A DNA stretch of 8,201 nt from an uncultured Lachnospiraceae bacterium (GCA_947178085.1 CAMWWS010000107.1:1-8201), one strand, 5' to 3'; numbered from the stretch's first letter, positions 1-6,889 are shown. Numbers and translations: made by a program. Notes: generated by a model not told the origin, from the sequence alone.

Positions 1-1
1 C

Positions 2-40
2 GGTCCTCGTTGCAGAGCAGAATCGGACCTTATTTTATTC
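2..40 (+). terminator. Possible intrinsic terminator of an unseen upstream gene
   Basis: GGTCC at 2-6 can pair with GGACC at 25-29. Inside that loop, TGC (11-13) can pair with GCA (17-19), and the T-rich stretch TTATTTTATT follows at 30-39. This resembles a Rho-independent terminator for a + strand gene ending left of the window. The outer stem is only 5 bp with an unpaired internal region and the T-run is interrupted, so the call is weak. No reading frame entering from the left edge is recognisable. Confidence 0.35.
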
Positions 41-90
41 ATGTTGGCTAAATTCTTTACAGAAATCTTTGATTAGAAAAGGTGAGAGTT

Positions 91-585
91 ATGAATATTA
101 TATTACACCAGCCGGAGATTCCGGCGAATACGGGGAATATTGGGAGGACTTGTGTGGCGACGGGGACGGGGCTGCATCTGATTGAGCCGTTAGGCTTCCG
201 GCTGGATGAGAAATCTATTAAGCGTTCGGGGATGGATTACTGGGAACATCTGGCGGTGACACGTTATATAAATTATCAGGAATTTCTGGATAAAAACCCG
301 AATGCAACAATATGGATGGCAACGACTAAGGCGAAAAAGGTATATACGGAAGCCGCTTTTAAACCGGATGATTTCATTATGTTCGGAAAAGAAAGCGGCG
401 GTATTCCGGAAGAAATTCTGGTGGAAAATGAGGAGCATTGCATAAGAATTCCGATGCTGGATGAGATACGCTCCCTGAATCTTTCCAATGCGGTTGCGAT
501 TGTGCTGTATGAGGCGCTCAGGCAGAATGCGTTTAGTAACATGCAGATACAAGGTGATTTACATCGTCTTCATTGGAAGAACTGA
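91..585 (+). CDS. trmL: tRNA (cytidine/uridine(34)-2'-O)-methyltransferase TrmL
   Basis: This is a SPOUT-class, SAM-dependent methyltransferase of the TrmL (YibK/CspR) family. Family members methylate the ribose 2'-OH of wobble nucleotide 34 in tRNA-Leu isoacceptors and act as cytosolic dimers. The 164 residues span the complete single-domain family. The N-terminal PEIPANTGNIGR signature lies around residues 8-19, FGKESGG at 98-104 supplies part of the SAM-binding knot, and IRIPMLDEIRSLNLSNAVA around 118-136 is the C-terminal knot motif. I chose ATG at 91 over the in-frame GTG at 82 because AGGTGA (80-85) sits 5 bases before the ATG and overlaps the GTG, and because MNIILHQPEIP matches the usual family start. 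The gene converges on the histidine kinase gene with 11 bases between the stop codons. No clear promoter is visible in the 90-base leader. Confidence 0.94.
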   Translation: MNIILHQPEIPANTGNIGRTCVATGTGLHLIEPLGFRLDEKSIKRSGMDYWEHLAVTRYINYQEFLDKNPNATIWMATTKAKKVYTEAAFKPDDFIMFGKESGGIPEEILVENEEHCIRIPMLDEIRSLNLSNAVAIVLYEALRQNAFSNMQIQGDLHRLHWKN

Positions 586-596
586 TTACGTGATGA

Positions 597-2021
597 TTAA
601 TCTTCTTCTTCTATTTCAGACTTCGGCAGCGAAAATATAAACTCGGAGCCAACACCTTCTGTGCTAATAACATTAATATGCTCGCCGTGAGCACGGATAA
701 TCTCTTTTGTAATAGCGAGCCCAAGACCCGTTCCTTTTTTATCTTTTCCGCGTGATATATCGGATTTGTAGAATCTGTCCCAGATAAGCTTCAGATTATC
801 CTTCGGAATGCCTATCCCGGAATCTTTAACACTGACAAATATCTTGTTATGCTTTTCTGTTGTTTCCAGTTTTATTACAGAGTCGTGATGACTGAACTTA
901 ATTGCGTTATCCAATAAGTTATAAAGAACCTGCTGAATTTTTCCCATATCAGCAGAAACATACATTTTTTCTCCGGTTAAGACAAGTTCGATTGCTATTT
1001 TTTTCTCTTTGCAGGTTCCCTCAAAAGAAGCAGCTACGTTACGTATTGTTGTATTAATATCAAAATCTGTCCGCTCTAAAAGAATACCCTTGGTGTTTAA
1101 GTTGTTTAGTGTCAGCAGACTGTTGGTAAGTTTCGTCAAACGTTCGGTTTCATTCAAAACTATAGTGAGGTATTTTTCATTCATTTCGGGAGGAATCGTA
1201 CCGTCCAGCATGGCTTCAAGATAGCCTTTTATAGAGGTAAGCGGTGAACGGAAATCATGAGAAACATTGGCTACGAAATGTTTCTGGTCATCCTCGGAAC
1301 GTGCAAATTCGCCCGCCATATATGAAAGCATGGCAGCCAGATAACCCATTTCATCCACACTTTCCACGGAAAATTCGTAATGCATATTTCCGCTTGCGTA
1401 TTGCTCGGTCGCCTCTGTAATTTTGCGTAGAGGAAGATATACCAGCTCTGTAAAGAAAATCAAAATTATCAGTGATAGCAGGAATAATATAATAAGCATA
1501 AAATAGGAAATGTTCAACATACTGTCTGAGGATGCCTGAATAATGCTCATAGGCGAGTGAATGACTACATATCCTCTCACCTTGAAATCAGATGTAATAG
1601 GCGCGAAAACACTGAGAGTATCTTCAGTGAAAGTATTGAAAAAATTACCGGTAGTATAATATGAACCTTCTGTGATAGTGGGATCAAAGTTTTCAATCAC
1701 GACTTCATTTTCCACATCCATAGGGGTGGAAGAATCCAGTACCATACGCCCGGAAGGATTGATGATCCAGATAGAAGCATTCAGATAAACAGAAAGGGCG
1801 TCTATCTGGTCTTTTACGGCTTCCAAAGTAGTTTCGCTGTTATACAGATCGGAAGCATACGTATTTGCAATTAAAGTTGCTTCACGATACAGGGAGTCAG
1901 CTTTGTCTTTTTTCAGATGGTCCAAGGTCATGCTGGACACGAACGTAGCTACAACAACAAATCCAAAAAAACCGAATATTAAATATGCAAGGATGAACTT
2001 AATATACAAAGTTTTTCTCAT
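597..2021 (-). CDS. Membrane sensor histidine kinase (HisKA class, HAMP)
   Basis: This is a two-component sensor kinase of 474 residues that autophosphorylates on His and passes the phosphate to the regulator encoded just upstream. Membrane segments lie at about residues 8-30 and 172-193, enclosing a roughly 140-residue extracytoplasmic sensor region with no motif I recognise. A HAMP linker follows (about 193-245), with YLPLRKI at its start. The H-box SHDFRSPLTSIKGY carries the phospho-acceptor His255. The ATPase domain shows the N-box QQVLYNLLDNAIKFS (Asn368, Asn372), G1 DSGIGIP (400-406), F-box RFYKSD (416-421) and G2 GTGLGLAI (430-437), so all catalytic boxes are intact. The C-terminus is acidic (EIEEED). 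The start is supported by GAGAGGA about 10 bases before the ATG. It resembles ResE/PhoR-type kinases, but neither the signal nor the target genes can be read from the sequence, so no symbol is given. Confidence 0.95.
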   Translation of the reverse strand: MRKTLYIKFILAYLIFGFFGFVVVATFVSSMTLDHLKKDKADSLYREATLIANTYASDLYNSETTLEAVKDQIDALSVYLNASIWIINPSGRMVLDSSTPMDVENEVVIENFDPTITEGSYYTTGNFFNTFTEDTLSVFAPITSDFKVRGYVVIHSPMSIIQASSDSMLNISYFMLIILFLLSLIILIFFTELVYLPLRKITEATEQYASGNMHYEFSVESVDEMGYLAAMLSYMAGEFARSEDDQKHFVANVSHDFRSPLTSIKGYLEAMLDGTIPPEMNEKYLTIVLNETERLTKLTNSLLTLNNLNTKGILLERTDFDINTTIRNVAASFEGTCKEKKIAIELVLTGEKMYVSADMGKIQQVLYNLLDNAIKFSHHDSVIKLETTEKHNKIFVSVKDSGIGIPKDNLKLIWDRFYKSDISRGKDKKGTGLGLAITKEIIRAHGEHINVISTEGVGSEFIFSLPKSEIEEED

Positions 2022-2047
2022 GTCAATTTCGTCCTCTCATATACTTC

Positions 2048-2749
2048 TTAAGCCCTGACTTCAAATTTATATCCGATTCCCCAGATAGTAGCAATCTTCC
2101 ATTTCTCATGATCATTTATTTTTTCGCGCAGACGCTTGATATGTACATCGACCGTACGTGTATCGCCTATATATTCGTATCCCCAGATTTGATCAAGCAG
2201 CTGCTCTCTGGTAAAAACGTGGTTGGGAGAAGCCGCAAGAAAGTAGAGAAGCTCCAATTCCTTCGGAGGCATTTCTACAGTTTGTCCCATATAGATAACT
2301 GAATAATTTGTCTGATTGATGATAAGGTCGGGATACTCCACGCATTTTACATCGGAAGCTTCGAGGGTTGAAGCAGCTGGCTTATAACGGCGCAGAACGG
2401 CTTTTACTCTTGCCACGAGCTCCTTGGAATCAAACGGCTTTTCCATATAATCATCAGCGCCAAGCTCCAGCCCCAACACCTTATCGAAAACTTCTCCCTT
2501 AGCGGAAAGCATAATGATCGGAAGAGAAGATTTGGTACGGACCTCGCGGCAGACCTGATAGCCGTCGATACCGGGAAGCATCAGGTCAAGCAGCATCAGG
2601 TTAGGCTCAAAACTTTTGACCGCCGTAAGTGCAGATTCACCGTCGTTTACTATCATTGTTTCAAAACACTCTTTAGTCAGATAGAGAGAAATGAGCTCCG
2701 CTATATTGTTATCATCATCTACGATTAATATCTTCTGTTTACTAACCAT
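2048..2749 (-). CDS. OmpR/PhoB-family response regulator
   Basis: This is a DNA-binding response regulator of 233 residues, the normal length for the family. The receiver domain (about 5-117) has the acidic pocket Asp11-Asp13, phospho-acceptor Asp55 in LMLLDLMLPG, Ser82 in LSAKG and Lys104 in YMEKPF, so it should be phosphorylatable. The C-terminal winged helix (about 135-231) contains PPKELELLYFLA, the WGYEYIGDTRTVDVHIKRLR recognition region and the terminal GIGYKFE hairpin. It lies 26 bases upstream of the histidine kinase gene in the same direction, so the two are almost certainly one operon and a cognate pair. AGGGGG at 2760-2765 (read on the minus strand) is the likely ribosome binding site, about 10 bases from the ATG. 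TAAAAT on the minus strand near 2765-2770 could be a -10 box, but no good -35 accompanies it, so read-through from mutS2 cannot be excluded. Confidence 0.96.
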   Translation of the reverse strand: MVSKQKILIVDDDNNIAELISLYLTKECFETMIVNDGESALTAVKSFEPNLMLLDLMLPGIDGYQVCREVRTKSSLPIIMLSAKGEVFDKVLGLELGADDYMEKPFDSKELVARVKAVLRRYKPAASTLEASDVKCVEYPDLIINQTNYSVIYMGQTVEMPPKELELLYFLAASPNHVFTREQLLDQIWGYEYIGDTRTVDVHIKRLREKINDHEKWKIATIWGIGYKFEVRA

Positions 2750-2779
2750 ACTAAATATACCCCCTATTTTAGATAATCA

Positions 2780-2883
2780 GAACTTAGGGATAAAAACAGA
2801 AAATTTACTTCGTAAATTATCTGTACAAATAAGGTGCGATTTCGCTTGCGGTGAGCACCGTTTTATTTATTATTCCTAAGTTC
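2780..2883. repeat. 104-base element with inverted ends and two internal hairpins
   Basis: The ends GAACTTAGGGATAA (2780-2793) and TTATTCCTAAGTTC (2870-2883) are inverted repeats with 13 of 14 Watson-Crick pairs. The odd pair, 2789/2874, is G-T on the + strand, so a + strand RNA could keep an unbroken 14-bp stem. Inside are a hairpin at 2796-2824 (ACAGA, one A/A mismatch, AATTTAC, loop TTC, then the complements) and a second at about 2827-2868 (AAATAA-GGTGC pairing with GCACC-GTT-TTATTT, with a 3-base bulge). The whole can fold as a three-way junction. It starts 8 bases beyond the mutS2 stop and fills most of the gap to the regulator gene. It could be a MITE-like or REP-like dispersed repeat, or a structured RNA/terminator region. 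No target-site duplication is visible and there is no coding capacity. Confidence 0.6.
2791..2824 (-). terminator. Likely mutS2 intrinsic terminator
   Basis: Read on the minus strand, ACAGA-T-AATTTAC, loop GAA, GTAAATT-T-TCTGT forms a 12-bp stem with one T/T mismatch. It is followed at once by a run of five T (2796 down to 2792). It lies about 65-95 bases past the mutS2 stop and just before the leader of the response regulator gene, where a terminator would separate the two transcripts. The stem is AT-rich, so efficiency is uncertain. The same hairpin is part of the larger inverted-repeat element. Confidence 0.5.
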
Positions 2884-2890
2884 GTGAATT

Positions 2891-5269
2891 CTATATAAAT
2901 ACTGCAATAGTAACCCCTGCGTCTCCCTCGCCGTATTCTCCCAGCCTGTAATCTTTAACGTATTTACAGCGCCGCAGATAGTTCTGCACGGCTTTTCTCA
3001 GGGCGCCTGTGCCTTTGCCGTGTACGATGCGCACGCTTGGCAGATGCGCTAGATATGCGTCGTCCATATATTTGTCCAGTTCTGAAAGCGCTTCGTCCAC
3101 CGTTTTTCCAAGCAGATTGATTTCCGTCGAAACCGAATAAGATTTGGACATTTTTAGCTTGCCGGAACCTGTTCGATGCAATTTATCCACAGACACGTTT
3201 GTTTTTTCTTCAAGTAATACCAAATCGTCTAAAGACACTTGAGAGCGTATAATCCCGCATTGCACGAACAGTTTGCCGTTTCTATCCGGAAGAGAGTTTA
3301 CGGTGCCTGTCAGTCCCATGGAAACAACTTTTACGGAATCGCCAAGCGATAATTGATTCGGCTTCAGCAGCTTATGAGTAGGCTTATCGGATGAGGACAC
3401 GGACAACTTTGCATTTTTCTCGGAAATCTTATCCCGCACTTTCTGACGCGATTTTTCCAGGTCCTTCATGGAAGTATTTGTACCTGCTTTTTGGAAGGTG
3501 CGAATCGTTTCGTCCGCTAAATCCTTGGCATCCTGTAGTATCTGTCTGGCTTCCTCGTGGGCTTTATTTAAAATATGTTCCTTAGACTGATCGATTTTCT
3601 CATTCTTGGATTTGAGCCGTTCTTCCAGAGCTTTGATTTCCTCTTTATATGAAGCAATTTCCAAACGTTCTTTTTCAATTGTAACCCGGCTGTTTTCCAA
3701 ATCGGTCAATAAATCTTCAAAACTTTCCTGATCCTTGGTAATATGCTTTTTAGCTTCTTCTATAATATAGTCAGGCAGTCCAAGCTTGGAAGAGATGGCA
3801 AAGGCGTTGCTCTTGCCGGGAATACCGATTAAAAGGCGATAAGTTGGACGCAGGGTTTCTACGTCAAATTCGCAGCAGGCATTTTCCACAAAAGACGTAG
3901 TAAGGGCATATACCTTAAGCTCGCTGTAATGTGTGGTCGCCATAGTGCGGATACCTCTGTCATGCAGATAATCCAGAATAGAGATAGCCAGCGCGGCGCC
4001 TTCCGTCGGGTCAGTACCTGCTCCCAATTCATCAAACAGACACAGAGAATCAGCATCCGCATTCTGTAGGATAGAGACGATGGATGTCATATGTGAGGAA
4101 AAGGTAGAGAGATTCTGCTCAATACTCTGTTCGTCTCCTATATCCGCATAAACTTCCGTAAAAACAGACAATTCCGAACGGTCGAGAGCCGGGATGTGAA
4201 GCCCCGCCTGTCCCATCAGTGTGAGAAGCCCTACTGTTTTCAGGGAAACGGTTTTGCCGCCGGTATTAGGTCCCGTAATAATTAATAAATCAAAGTCCAT
4301 ACCTAACTCAATATCGATTGGAACAACTTTCTTCTTATTCAGAAGAGGGTGGCGTCCCTTGCGGATACGTACGCGGCGCTCCGTGTTAAATACGGGCATG
4401 GTGCCGTTTTCATCCATGGCAAGAGAAGCCTTGGCAAAGATAAAATCCAGTGTTGTCATAAGCTTATGATTGTTTGCAAGCGCATCGGTATGCATACCGG
4501 CCTGAGCGCTCAGATCCGCAAGAATCACTTCGATTTCTTTCTGTTCCTTTATGGCCAGCTCTTTTAATTCATTATTCAGAGTAACGATGGCAGCAGGTTC
4601 AATGAAAAAAGTTGAGCCTGTGGAGGACTGGTCGTGGACCATGCCGGAGACCTGACCTTTGTATTCGGCTTTCACCGGAATGCAGTAACGATCGTTACGC
4701 ATTGTGACAACAGCATCCTGAAGATAAGTGCGGCAGGAACCGGTTATCATGGAAGCAAGCTGTGAATGAATTTTTTCATTGGTAAGTGCCATGCTTCTGC
4801 GGATGTGTTTCAGGGTCGGACTGGAATCATCGGCAATTTCATCTTCTGATAAAATACATCTTCGGATTTCGTTAGCAAGAGGAGTCAAAGGCTCTAATCC
4901 GTTGAAGTACTCACATAGTGTATCTTCAGGCGTATCTTCTCTATCGCTTCGTCCATAAGCTTTAATTCTGTTTACATTTTCCAATAAGGCGGCTATGTTC
5001 AAAAGTTCGGGAATCGATAAGGAACTTCCGACTTCAAGCGATTTGATACACATACCCAAATCCTTATTACCGCCAAAAGAAGTAGAACCCTTTTTAAAAA
5101 TACGGCTAAGCGCGTCTGCGGTCTCAGTCTGTGCGCGGTTAATTTGCTCAAGTTCGGTCATGGGTACAAGCTCTCTGCATAGTTTTCTGCCGGGCTCGGA
5201 TGTCGCTTTGTCAACCAATTGCTCTATTATTTTGTTATATTCTAAAACGTGTAATACTTTACTGTTCAT
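2891..5269 (-). CDS. mutS2: MutS2 ATPase with C-terminal Smr domain (also called RqcU)
   Basis: This is a MutS-family ATPase lacking the mismatch-recognition domain. Homologues bind branched DNA and suppress recombination, or in Bacillus bind and split collided ribosomes. From ATG 5269 it has 792 residues, the usual length. The core/clamp region (about 1-320) is followed by Walker A GPNTGGKT (333-340), STFSSHM (388-394), Walker B LCLFDELGAGTDP with Asp413-Glu414, and the TTHYSELK His447 switch. A charged coiled coil spans about 505-625, a KOW-like segment about 635-687, and a Smr domain 714-792 with HGKGTGALR (750-758). In the Smr domain the usual LDLRG is INLLG (717-721). I prefer the start at 5269 because GAGG precedes it by 6 bases and MNSKVLHVLEY matches family N-termini. 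An in-frame ATG at 5308 would add 13 residues but has AAGG only 3 bases away. The gene diverges from the HtrA-like gene. Confidence 0.96.
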   Translation of the reverse strand: MNSKVLHVLEYNKIIEQLVDKATSEPGRKLCRELVPMTELEQINRAQTETADALSRIFKKGSTSFGGNKDLGMCIKSLEVGSSLSIPELLNIAALLENVNRIKAYGRSDREDTPEDTLCEYFNGLEPLTPLANEIRRCILSEDEIADDSSPTLKHIRRSMALTNEKIHSQLASMITGSCRTYLQDAVVTMRNDRYCIPVKAEYKGQVSGMVHDQSSTGSTFFIEPAAIVTLNNELKELAIKEQKEIEVILADLSAQAGMHTDALANNHKLMTTLDFIFAKASLAMDENGTMPVFNTERRVRIRKGRHPLLNKKKVVPIDIELGMDFDLLIITGPNTGGKTVSLKTVGLLTLMGQAGLHIPALDRSELSVFTEVYADIGDEQSIEQNLSTFSSHMTSIVSILQNADADSLCLFDELGAGTDPTEGAALAISILDYLHDRGIRTMATTHYSELKVYALTTSFVENACCEFDVETLRPTYRLLIGIPGKSNAFAISSKLGLPDYIIEEAKKHITKDQESFEDLLTDLENSRVTIEKERLEIASYKEEIKALEERLKSKNEKIDQSKEHILNKAHEEARQILQDAKDLADETIRTFQKAGTNTSMKDLEKSRQKVRDKISEKNAKLSVSSSDKPTHKLLKPNQLSLGDSVKVVSMGLTGTVNSLPDRNGKLFVQCGIIRSQVSLDDLVLLEEKTNVSVDKLHRTGSGKLKMSKSYSVSTEINLLGKTVDEALSELDKYMDDAYLAHLPSVRIVHGKGTGALRKAVQNYLRRCKYVKDYRLGEYGEGDAGVTIAVFI

Positions 5270-5313
5270 GTTGTGCCTCGCATATGTCGTTTGTAAATAT
5301 CTTACCATAAACC

Positions 5314-5342
5314 TTGTAAATTTACTACGAAAAAGATATACT
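5314..5342 (+). promoter_or_regulatory. Sigma-A-type promoter for the HtrA-like gene
   Basis: TTGTAA (5314-5319) and TATACT (5337-5342) are separated by exactly 17 bases. They match the vegetative consensus at 4 of 6 and 5 of 6 positions. Transcription would start near 5349, giving a leader of about 28 bases before the GTG start, with AAAGGAG in it. The -35 box overlaps a perfect 10-base palindrome, GTAAATTTAC (5316-5325), a possible operator. The site lies between the divergent mutS2 and HtrA-like starts. No equally good minus-strand promoter for mutS2 was found. Confidence 0.6.
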
Positions 5343-5376
5343 TAGTTGCAGGGAAGATATAGAAAGGAGCCAGTCT

Positions 5377-6777
5377 GTGATTATGGCCGATGACAGTTCA
5401 AACAAAACAGAAAGAACCGGTGCAGAAGAAGCGATAAAGGAGCAGGCAGAATATACGCCCTCCGTGCAGACTGATTTCCTGCGCGAAAAAATAAAGCAAA
5501 AGCCCGTAAACAAGAAAAAGCTGCTTCGCAGAACAATAATTACTGCATCAATGGCAGTAGTATTCGGTATTGTGGCATGCCTTACTTTTTTGATTTTAGA
5601 GCCTGTTATTAATAACTGGCTGTATCCTGAAGAACCTCCCGAAGAATTTCCTGAACTGGAAATACAATTTCCGGAAGAAATAGTTACGCAGGAAGAAGAG
5701 ATGGGTCCTGAGGATATGCTGACGGAGGAAATGATAGAGGAAGAAACCGAGCCTGTTGAACTCGAAGATGCTCAGATTGAGGAGCTGCTTGCCCAGGTGA
5801 AATTTGGGCTTGACGAATATCAGGCGGTATATGATGAGCTTGCTAATCTGACAAAGAATATCAACCGCTCGCTTGTGACGGTTACCGGGGTTACTTCAGA
5901 CGTAGATTGGTTTAATAATCCATATGAGAATGAAGCGAACGCTTCGGGAGTAATTGTGGCAAATAACGGGCGGGCTATGCTGATATTGGTAAGTATGAAT
6001 AATATTAAAGGCGCAGAGAGAATTCTTGTATCTTTTTACGATAATACGCGGGCGGAGGTTGATCTGGTTCAAAAAGACGAGTCTACAGGGCTTGCTGTTT
6101 TATCAGTGCCGCTGACTTCCATTGAAAAAAGAACGATGGATATTATTGATATTGCGAGTCTGGGAAGCTCCAGTACAGGTAATCTGTTGGGAACTCCGGT
6201 AATTGCGCTTGGAAGCCCGACAGGAGCGAGCGGTTCTGTGAGCTATGGAATAATCACATCTGCCGGAATTACTGTCGATAAAGTGGACTCTGCATATAAA
6301 ATGATATCCACAGATATATATGGGAGCCGGAGTGCAACAGGCGTAATTGTTAATTTGAAAGGAAAAGTTATAGGTATTATTGATAACTCTTATAATAGCA
6401 GAGACAGAGAAAATATGATTTCTGCTTACGGAATATCGGAATTAAAAAAGACCATAACAAAGCTGTCAAATAACCAGGCACGTGCTTATCTGGGAATTCA
6501 TGGAGCTGATGTGCCGCGGGAAGCCAATCTGGAATCAGGGGTGCCGCTCGGTGCTTATGTCAAAGAGATAGAAATGGATTCGCCTGCCATGACAGCCGGA
6601 ATTCAGAGCGGAGATGTCATTATCAAAATAGGGGATATGGAAATAGGTAATTATATTGAACTGCTAAATGTGCTTTATAATGCAATGCCGGATGATGTTA
6701 TTGCGGTAACGCTGAAGCGTCAGGGAATGGATGGATTTCAGGAAATGAGGGTAGAGGTTACATTGGGGGAGATGTAG
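5377..6777 (+). CDS. Membrane-anchored HtrA/DegP-like PDZ protein, probable pseudoprotease
   Basis: This 466-residue protein has S1C (HtrA/DegP) architecture. A basic cytoplasmic N-terminus (KKKLLRR, 47-52) is followed by one membrane segment (about 53-75), a very acidic linker (24 Asp/Glu and no Lys/Arg in residues 85-136), a trypsin-like domain (about 160-345) and one PDZ domain (about 369-464, with YLGI and SPAMTAGIQSGDVIIKIG). The protease fold is recognisable from SGVIVANNGRA, TGLAVLSV, IALGSPTG and VNLKGKVIGI. However, the catalytic His aligns with Asn208, the Asp with Gly238, and the GNSGGP nucleophile loop reads SRSATGV with Ala320 at the Ser position. It is therefore probably an inactive extracytoplasmic scaffold or peptide-binding protein. 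The GTG start is chosen because AAAGGAG (5363-5369) lies 7 bases before it, against 13 bases for the in-frame ATG at 5383. Automated annotation would probably call it a trypsin-like serine protease. Confidence 0.88.
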   Translation: MIMADDSSNKTERTGAEEAIKEQAEYTPSVQTDFLREKIKQKPVNKKKLLRRTIITASMAVVFGIVACLTFLILEPVINNWLYPEEPPEEFPELEIQFPEEIVTQEEEMGPEDMLTEEMIEEETEPVELEDAQIEELLAQVKFGLDEYQAVYDELANLTKNINRSLVTVTGVTSDVDWFNNPYENEANASGVIVANNGRAMLILVSMNNIKGAERILVSFYDNTRAEVDLVQKDESTGLAVLSVPLTSIEKRTMDIIDIASLGSSSTGNLLGTPVIALGSPTGASGSVSYGIITSAGITVDKVDSAYKMISTDIYGSRSATGVIVNLKGKVIGIIDNSYNSRDRENMISAYGISELKKTITKLSNNQARAYLGIHGADVPREANLESGVPLGAYVKEIEMDSPAMTAGIQSGDVIIKIGDMEIGNYIELLNVLYNAMPDDVIAVTLKRQGMDGFQEMRVEVTLGEM

Positions 6778-6797
6778 GATTTGGGCTACACTCGTGA

Positions 6798-6843
6798 TTA
6801 GGAAATATTTACCTAAGAATATTATAATTAGGTATATTAAAAT
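6798..6843 (+). promoter_or_regulatory. Candidate yhaM promoter with TTAGG/CCTAA half-sites
   Basis: A perfect TATAAT (6823-6828) lies 61 bases before the yhaM ATG. No -35 box at 16-18 bases is convincing; TTAGGA (6798-6803) is 19 bases away and a poor match. The same stretch holds TTAGG (6798-6802), CCTAA (6812-6816) and TTAGG (6828-6832). The last two lie in a TACCTAA-N11-TTAGGTA inverted repeat that encloses the -10 box. TATATT (6833-6838) and TAAAAT (6838-6843) are alternative -10 boxes. This would suit an operator, but the region is AT-rich and chance is possible. No clear terminator of the upstream PDZ gene is seen, so yhaM may also be reached by read-through. Confidence 0.35.
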
Positions 6844-6889
6844 AGAGAAAGGAAAGTGCGGGCATTTTGCCTGAGGATTGGTGCAGATT

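Noticed and set aside
1..42. Minus-strand ATG at 42 running off the left edge (MNKIRSDSALQRGP)
   Set aside because: It has no Shine-Dalgarno sequence, only 14 codons are visible, and it overlaps the possible terminator hairpin. Too little to call a gene.
190..552. Minus-strand open frames opposite trmL
   Set aside because: They are shadows of a clear SPOUT methyltransferase. The translations are low-complexity and lack a ribosome binding site.
2770..2892. Target-site duplication flanking the 104-base inverted-repeat element
   Set aside because: The bases on either side (ATAATCA and GTGAATT) are not direct repeats, so transposition is not demonstrated.
5270..5308. Upstream in-frame ATG at 5308 as the mutS2 start
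   Set aside because: Its AAGG is only 3 bases from the ATG and the extra 13 residues do not resemble MutS2 N-termini. ATG 5269 has better spacing and matches the family.
4995..5345. 116-codon + strand frame opposite the mutS2 N-terminus
   Set aside because: It is antisense to strongly conserved MutS2 coding sequence, its protein has no recognisable features, and it runs through the divergent promoter region. It is a shadow frame.
6861..6871. GGCA-TTT-TGCC mini-hairpin before yhaM
   Set aside because: It is only 4 bp long with no T-run after it. It is too small to claim a terminator or regulatory role.
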